Assembly: GCA_030068145.1 (NCBI GenBank) | Contig: JAPJBO010000096.1 | Location: 248,001 to 312,000 of the forward strand | Direction of reading: 5' to 3' | Length of the DNA stretch: 64,000 nt | Source: Diplonema papillatum | Lineage: Eukaryota; Euglenozoa; Diplonemea; Diplonemida; Diplonemidae | Shown here: positions 58,700 through 64,000 of the stretch, piece after piece | Layout of the letters: every line of letters starts with the position of its first letter | Numbering within the stretch: position 1 is the first letter of the stretch | The notes under the pieces: model-generated | Told to the model about the DNA's origin: nothing | What the model saw: the letters and a program-made list of their open reading frames with translations, nothing else | Database searches by the model: none | Made by a program: the position numbers and the translations under genes

Positions 58700-61126
58700 T
58701 CACGACATCTTCTTCCTGAGCTTGTCCATGACCATGCGGTCGATCTTCTTGAGGATCTCCTTTGGGTCGCCCACGACCGCGATGAAGTTGTCGCCTGCGA
58801 CGTCCTTCTTCGCCTCGATCTCGTCGGCGGACACGCGCAGGAAGCTCGCCTTGCCCGCGTTCTTGAACTTCTTCCACGCCGTCTCGCTCTGCCTCCGCAC
58901 GGGGTCCAGCTTCTTGCCGCACCCGACCTCGAGGAGGAGGAACGCGCCGCCGCCCGTCTTCAGCTGCTCCGCGGCGTACTTCTCCCACGCCTGATACGGC
59001 TTCTTGGACACGGGCACTAGCTGCGGATCGCGCGGGCCCATGAGAACGTGGGGCCGGGCGACCCCGTGGCAGTGCACGCAGAGCTGATGGTTCGGCGCCG
59101 GGCGGACGGCGGTCTGCTTCCCGCCCTGCCACTTCGCCGTGAACGTGTTCAGCGCCGGCGCCGAAGGCGCCGCGACGGGAATCCGCCGCACCGTGCAGAT
59201 GGAAGGGTTGCTTTCGCAGGGCGGCGTGGCTCCGGGTTCGAGCTTCGGGTCCAATTCGACGGCGACTTCGAGCTCGAAGTACTTAACGCGGCGGGGCTGG
59301 TCCGCCGGCACGCCTATCTTGAAGCAGTGCAGGAACTTCTCGTTGGTGGCGAGGACGTACTCCCGAACCGGGTCGACAGTCGGCGGCTCCTTCGGTAGCC
59401 CCGCGAGCCCCCTCCCTGCGTGGTCCCCTTGCTTCTTCGCGTGGTTGCCGGCGCCGCGCTTCCCGGGGAACTGCCCCTGCGTGTCTCCCTGCGCGATGGC
59501 GTATCCGGGCTCCACCTTCCCCAGCGGCCTCGCCGCCTCCGTGCTCAGCCTCCCGACGAGCTGGAACACAGAGCGGGCGTACGGCAGGAGCGCGCGGGTC
59601 ACCCCCGGCGCCGGCTTGCTGGCCGCGCAGCGGACAAACACCTCGACGACGACCGAAACCCTGCCGTTCTCGGGCAGCGCCCGGGACGGGGGTGCTGCGG
59701 GGTGCCTCTGGTGGTCGGGTTCGGGCGCCGCCGCCTCGGGAAAGTCCACGCGGACGACGTCGATCCCGCGTTTGTTCGCGGGCTCCTGCAGGGTTCTTTC
59801 AGCGCGGAGCCTCGAGAAGAAGTACTGCCCCGCGGAGCCCTGCGCCCAGTTGACCGGCAGCGCCGCGGCGGCACCACCGGGGCCGGCGGAGCGGGGTTGC
59901 GGGGCGTGGTCGTCGGCGACGAAGACGCTGACGTTGTAGAAGATCGCTTCGCGCCGCGCGCGGGCGTTCGGCGCGCTCTCGAACGAGAAGAACGGCTGGA
60001 TGGTCGAGTAGTACGCCTTGCGCTCCGCGGCGGCCTGCACCGGGCTTTTTCCGGGGGAAAACACGCCCTCCTGATACGTCATCTCCCGCCGGCTGAGCGC
60101 TTTGACGTGCTGCAAGCGGTGGGAAATCGGCGGGAGGGCGGCGTACGTGACCACCACGGGAGCCTCGGACACCTCCGCGGGGGTCCCGTCTGGGTTGTCG
60201 TCCAACGACGGCTTCTTGCTTCGCTGCTGCGGGTCCGCCACCACCTCTTCCCCAGGTTCCGCCGCCCCGAACGTCACCGGGATGAGCGGGTCTGCGTCGG
60301 ACACGGGCTGCGTCGCGTCGAATGCGTCGCGGTCGCACGCGGCGACCCCGTCGAACCACTGCGTCTCGTGGGTGACCTCCACCGGGGTGGCACGGCTCAG
60401 CCTCGACCGCAGCGCCGCGGCTGCCGTCGCTTTCGCCGCCTCCGGGTGGCCCTCCGGCGCGGGTGGCTCCTCCTCGGCGTCGTCAAAGACGTGCTTGACG
60501 GGCAGCGTTGAGTTCGCGTCCCCCGCCACGTATTTGATGGCCGGCGCCTCATGCGTCGCAGGGTCTATCTCGAAGCGAAAGTGCTTGTCAACTTCCCACA
60601 CGTCCTGCTGGCACGGGACTCCACACTGCCACATAGTGATGTTGCCTTGCGGCTCGAAAACCTGGTCAGCGCTGAAGCCGGAGCGCAGTACGAGGCCGTC
60701 GATCCCGCCGTTGACGACGAAGCAGCGCGGCATGCACGGCTTCGCGTCCTCTTCGTCTTCTCCCGCCCTCCTCTTCGCCGGCTTCCGCCGCCTCCCGTCG
60801 TCGTTTTTCGCGTCGAAAAACGAGTCCGTCCACCGCTTGAGGACCCCATACCCGTCGTGGGGGTGCCGGTCGAGGCTTCTGTTCATCAAATCGCCCCAGA
60901 GGCCCATGAACTTGTCCGGCTTCGATATCAGTGACGCGCTGTCGAGGTCGCCGCCGGGCTGCACGAAGCCCGCGTCGTCAGAAAACCCCGGCCCCATCAT
61001 CACGAGGAGGAGCTCGGCGGTGTACACGGCGTCCATCGCCTTGTCGAGGGGCTGGTCCGACCCTGCCATCGCTGAGCATTTCTTTCTCTCCTCCTTCCTG
61101 CTCAATTCTTCGGTAGCACTTGGCAT
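58700..61126 (-). CDS. Sirtuin-fold (SIR2-like) protein split by a ~510-residue insertion, probable pseudoenzyme
   Basis: 808 residues from ATG 61126; an apparent longer frame starts at TTG. The N-terminal half of a SIR2 Rossmann fold is at ~35-185: AELLLVMMGPGFSDDAGF (NAD loop GxGxS), then CFVVNGGIDGLVLRSGF, VFEPQGNI and the first zinc pair C168/C172. The fold resumes at ~680: CVHC (C683, C686), ARPHVLMG, FLLLEVGCGK and PVRRQSE, as in protist SIR2-like proteins with the W...VDE/ARPNVLM pattern. The zinc module is therefore interrupted by ~510 residues with a different, mixed fold. The TQN-D motif reads NGGID and the catalytic His of the EVHG motif is Gln160 (EPQG), so deacylase activity is unlikely. 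NAD(H) or partner binding is possible. A minisatellite abuts the 5' end and copies of the 3' end lie downstream. Confidence 0.78.
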   Translation of the reverse strand: MPSATEELSRKEERKKCSAMAGSDQPLDKAMDAVYTAELLLVMMGPGFSDDAGFVQPGGDLDSASLISKPDKFMGLWGDLMNRSLDRHPHDGYGVLKRWTDSFFDAKNDDGRRRKPAKRRAGEDEEDAKPCMPRCFVVNGGIDGLVLRSGFSADQVFEPQGNITMWQCGVPCQQDVWEVDKHFRFEIDPATHEAPAIKYVAGDANSTLPVKHVFDDAEEEPPAPEGHPEAAKATAAAALRSRLSRATPVEVTHETQWFDGVAACDRDAFDATQPVSDADPLIPVTFGAAEPGEEVVADPQQRSKKPSLDDNPDGTPAEVSEAPVVVTYAALPPISHRLQHVKALSRREMTYQEGVFSPGKSPVQAAAERKAYYSTIQPFFSFESAPNARARREAIFYNVSVFVADDHAPQPRSAGPGGAAAALPVNWAQGSAGQYFFSRLRAERTLQEPANKRGIDVVRVDFPEAAAPEPDHQRHPAAPPSRALPENGRVSVVVEVFVRCAASKPAPGVTRALLPYARSVFQLVGRLSTEAARPLGKVEPGYAIAQGDTQGQFPGKRGAGNHAKKQGDHAGRGLAGLPKEPPTVDPVREYVLATNEKFLHCFKIGVPADQPRRVKYFELEVAVELDPKLEPGATPPCESNPSICTVRRIPVAAPSAPALNTFTAKWQGGKQTAVRPAPNHQLCVHCHGVARPHVLMGPRDPQLVPVSKKPYQAWEKYAAEQLKTGGGAFLLLEVGCGKKLDPVRRQSETAWKKFKNAGKASFLRVSADEIEAKKDVAGDNFIAVVGDPKEILKKIDRMVMDKLRKKMS

Positions 61127-61149
61127 GGTGGAGACCAATAAAGCCGGTA

Positions 61150-62085
61150 TCAACAAACTGGTGAGGGTGATGACGGGGCCGGTAACAACAAACTGATGAG
61201 GTGATGAAGGGGCGGGTAATCACAAACTGGTGAGGGTGATGACGGGGCCGGTAATCACAACCTGATGAGTAATAACAAACTGATGAGGATGATGACGGGG
61301 AATGATGACGGGGGCCGGTAATAACAAACTGATGAGGGTGATGACGGGGCCGGTAATAACAAACTGATGAGGGTATGACGGGGCCGGTAATCACAACCTG
61401 ACGAGTAATAACAAACTGATGAGGATGATGACGGGGAATGATGACGGGGGCCGGTAATAACAAACTGATGAGGGTGATGACGGGGCCGGTAATAACAAAC
61501 TGATGAGGGTATGACGGGGCCGGTAATCACAACCTGACGAGTAATAACAAACTGATGAGGATGATGACGGGGAATGATGACGGGGGCCGGTAATAACAAA
61601 CTGATGAGGGTGATGACGGGGCCGGTAATAACAAACTGATGAGGGTATGACGGGGCCGGTAATCACAACCTGACGAGTAATAACAAACTGATGAGGATGA
61701 TGACGGGGAATGATGACGGGGGCCGGTAATAACAAACTGATGAGGGTGATGACGGGGCCGGTAATCACAACCTGACGAGTAATAACAAACTGATGAGGAT
61801 GATGACGGGGAATGATGACGGGGGCCGGTAATAACAAACTGATGAGGGTGATGACGGGGCCGGTAATAACAAACTGATGAGGGTATGACGGGGCCGGTAA
61901 TCACAACCTGACGAGTAATAACAAACTGATGAGGATGATGACGGGGAATGATGACGGGGGCCGGTAATAACAAACTGATGAGGGTGATGACGGGGCCGGT
62001 AAAAACAAACTGATGAGGGTGACTGATGAGGATGATGACGAGGCCGGTAATCACAAACTGATGAGGCTGATGACGGGAAACCTTG
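61150..62085. repeat. Compound minisatellite upstream of the sirtuin-like gene
   Basis: Built from ~35-bp modules (AATAACAAACTGATGAGG, GATGACGGGGCCGGT and a GGGAATGATGACGGG variant), arranged as higher-order units of ~136 bp repeated from about 61255 to 61990. It starts ~25 bp from the start codon, so it occupies the promoter or leader. Confidence 0.9.
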
Positions 62086-62089
62086 AGTG

Positions 62090-62830
62090 CCCTTGTGACG
62101 GAGAGAACAACGGATCGTCAGGCCGTGCCGTCCCGCTGCGAAAGCATTCGACAGGAATGTCTTCATTAATCAGGAATGAGAGCGTGGGGATCAGAGGACC
62201 GGACCACAACGACGAACGGGTGCCTCCTCGTCGGAGGGCGCGGCGGTGTTGTTCCACCTTACTTTAGTGGACGACAGCGAGGCAGATGGCTTGTGGTGGA
62301 AAGGTATTGTGCCCTGCGAAGGCAAGGCGCAGAACGCGGAGCACTCGTTCCGGTCGGGAAACCGATTGGGGAATGGTCCAACTCGTAACTTCCCGCCGAC
62401 GATCGGTCTTCGACCATAACGAGTTAAAGTAGCGGGCACTTCATTGCTGCGGCTCCACCGGCTTTTCAAGGCATTTAGAGTGCAACTCTACGCGCGGCGG
62501 GATAAGCAAGCTTTTTTTAGTCGTAGCCTTTCTCGGTGCGTGAATTTTCTTGCGAACGTACTTCGAGAAAAAGGGTCCGAATGCGAGACAATAAGTTGTT
62601 TAGTAGCCCCGTTGCACTGCAGAATCGCCGGAGTTGGGACTTGCACGAAGTAACGGACGAGCAGCCTTTCCTGATCAATGGGGAGCATGATGCGTTCAAA
62701 GGATTCTTGTTTCGCGTATTACACGGAAACTCCTCAGAGGTATCTACACGGTACAACTTGTGTGTGCATGACAGGTTCCAAATGCCGCCAACTTTCTTTT
62801 GTACCGACATGTCCTCTGCGTGGTATGTTT
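62090..62830. other. Intergenic, nothing recognised
   Basis: No coding-like frame or repeat shared with the window. Confidence 0.5.
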
Positions 62831-62831
62831 C

Positions 62832-63045
62832 AAAATACTCGAGGGACTGCCTTGTGTTCATTTCGAAGGAGGCTGAGAGGGGGAGAGAACAATACCACTA
62901 CAAAGCGGGTCTTTTTTGTTGAACTCTTACGCCCGCCATTAAACCCAGCTTTACCTGTGTTTCGTGTGGGCTGCAGCACATTTACCTCCTTTGATCTATG
63001 GAACTGGCAGTCTCCTCAAGCATTTCCTACAAAGCAGGTGCTTAT
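62832..63045 (+). mobile_element. MITE-like element M1, most complete copy
   Basis: Starts AAATACTCGAGGGACTGCCT and ends TCCTCAAGCATTTCCTAC, giving imperfect inverted termini. The interior has GTTGAACTCTTACGCCCGCC, then ACCTGTGTTTCGTGTGGGCT. A ~60-bp insertion relative to the 39.06-kb copy lies near 62860-62915. Confidence 0.75.
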
Positions 63046-63054
63046 TATAAGCCT

Positions 63055-63215
63055 TACCTACCCCCATCAAGGGGGTTTGGCTATCCATCTTATGCACGGG
63101 GTGAGGTACCCCTGTGCAAAGTGACTACACTGGTAGTCTACAGTGCCCCCGTGTTTAAGATGGATACTGCCAAAACCCGAGTTTTTCATCCATCTTATGC
63201 ACGGGGGAGGGTAGG
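63055..63215. repeat. Compound direct/inverted repeat
   Basis: ATCCATCTTATGCACGGGG occurs at about 63081 and 63188 in direct orientation, with an inverted relative (CCCCGTGTTTAAGATGGAT) between them. Outer CTACCCCC/GGGTAGG ends also pair. Non-coding, able to fold. Confidence 0.6.
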
Positions 63216-63219
63216 TATA

Positions 63220-64000
63220 CAAAAAAAGAATCCTGTCGCGTATCATGTTCCTCGTCAGTTGATCAGTATAAGCTGGTCGTCCGTCTGTGTCTCAATTAGC
63301 TAATCGCCCTGGCTCTAGAAAGACCGTTCTATTTGTTCAGTTTGCTGGTTGTTGCTAGCGGGTAGCAGCCTGGCTACGCGCCCAGAAAGAGGCGAAGAGA
63401 GGGGGTGACGGAAACCATCTGAGGGAGACAATGCACGTCCGCACGAGGGTCGGTGTCGAAGACCAAGGTGTTAGCCACTTGACCTGTAGGCCCGTGGCTC
63501 CGAAGTACCGCCGAACAGGTGTAAGCTTACTCCAGCAAGCGTTCATTTTGCTTGTTCGTGCCGGTTGATAGACCATTCTACTTTGTCTTCAGGTCAGGAA
63601 CTCGGATCTGCCACCAAAAGACGCATGTGCCCACTTCTTTCACAGCCTTCGAAGTGCTTTGTAGGGCAATCACGGAGCGCCGCAGCTGATTTGTCTTATT
63701 TTCGACCTCACACGGGTTCGCGCAGCGGTGCATTGAATCCAGCAGCAGAAGGTGTTGTGATAGCAAGAGAAGAGATAGAGCGCGGGGACCGTTTCTGCCC
63801 AAGAGCAAGTGGTGCTGGACTGAACGGGCCCGGAATTCAGAAAATGACGTTAACCGGGCCAACGTGTGTTGACGCGGTGGGGAGACATCGTTCGTTGAAT
63901 GTGTAGGCAGTATTTTCTGCCTTTCATGCATGCTTCATGCTGGCATCACGGGGCCGGCTGGCAGCAGCGCGGAGCGTCTTTTTTGAAAACAGGCCGGGAG
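63220..64000. other. Intergenic, nothing recognised
   Basis: No gene-like frame on either strand to the window end. Confidence 0.5.

Noticed and set aside
61255-62085. CTGATGAG motifs suggesting tandem hammerhead ribozymes
   Set aside because: The required GAAA after stem II and the flanking stems are missing in the repeat units; the one GAAA near 62078 lacks a pairing stem II.
1-64000. Spliced-leader RNA gene
   Set aside because: Looked for a short repeated unit with a donor and T-tail and for the remembered diplonemid leader; none seen, so trans-splicing is left as inference.

Overview
This is a GC-rich nuclear genome window from a unicellular, flagellated eukaryote. Host genes are long, low-complexity-rich open frames. 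At least three of them carry GT-AG introns. Two or three encode proteins of ciliary or microtubule-inner-protein type. There are no bacterial operons and no ribosome-binding sites. All nine host genes recognised here lie on the minus strand. Together with a kinetoplastid-like type I metacaspase (Pro/Gln/Tyr-rich tail) and a degenerate retroelement with VIPER/TATE/Ngaro-like split direct repeats, this is compatible with a euglenozoan, perhaps a diplonemid. I found no spliced-leader gene, so that placement is an inference.

Layout, left to right (host genes read right to left). 1-6351: a large protein with three PH-like domains in two exons; its 2.4-kb intron contains a tandem array of partial copies of exon 2. 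6586-10850: a non-LTR retrotransposon flanked by a perfect 29-bp direct repeat, next to a C2H2 zinc-finger ORF. 12.7-16.7 kb: a C2orf81-like gene whose 3' end is copied downstream and whose 5' end is copied upstream. 16.8-18.2 kb: a nearly perfect 78-bp minisatellite. 19.9-24.6 kb: a 1575-aa PX/SH3-like/Tudor-like protein with a decayed 5' copy. 27.3 kb: a small CIMIP1/C20orf85-like gene. 28.9-29.06 kb: a fragment of large-subunit rRNA. 29.07-31.6 kb: a low-complexity protein whose first codons lie in a transposon repeat. 31.5-35.9 kb: a nest of mobile elements. 36.8-40.6 kb: a three-exon WDR13 orthologue. 41.3-49.9 kb: a WW-domain-like gene with 3'-end copies on one side and thirteen 5'-end copies on the other. 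53.5-57.2 kb: a metacaspase with 3'-end copies. 58.2-61.1 kb: a sirtuin-fold protein split by a ~510-residue insertion, with 3'-end copies and a promoter-side minisatellite.

The most unusual theme is repeated tandem duplication of gene edges: first or last exon segments plus adjacent non-coding flank, amplified outward from an intact gene or inside an intron. At least six unrelated genes here show it. Several copy sets keep start codons, splice acceptors or stop codons. Between genes and inside introns lie dispersed short elements: a TIR-bearing MITE-like family, a ~270-bp family with a conserved Cys-containing antisense frame, and others. Several of the coding calls rest on family recognition by eye.
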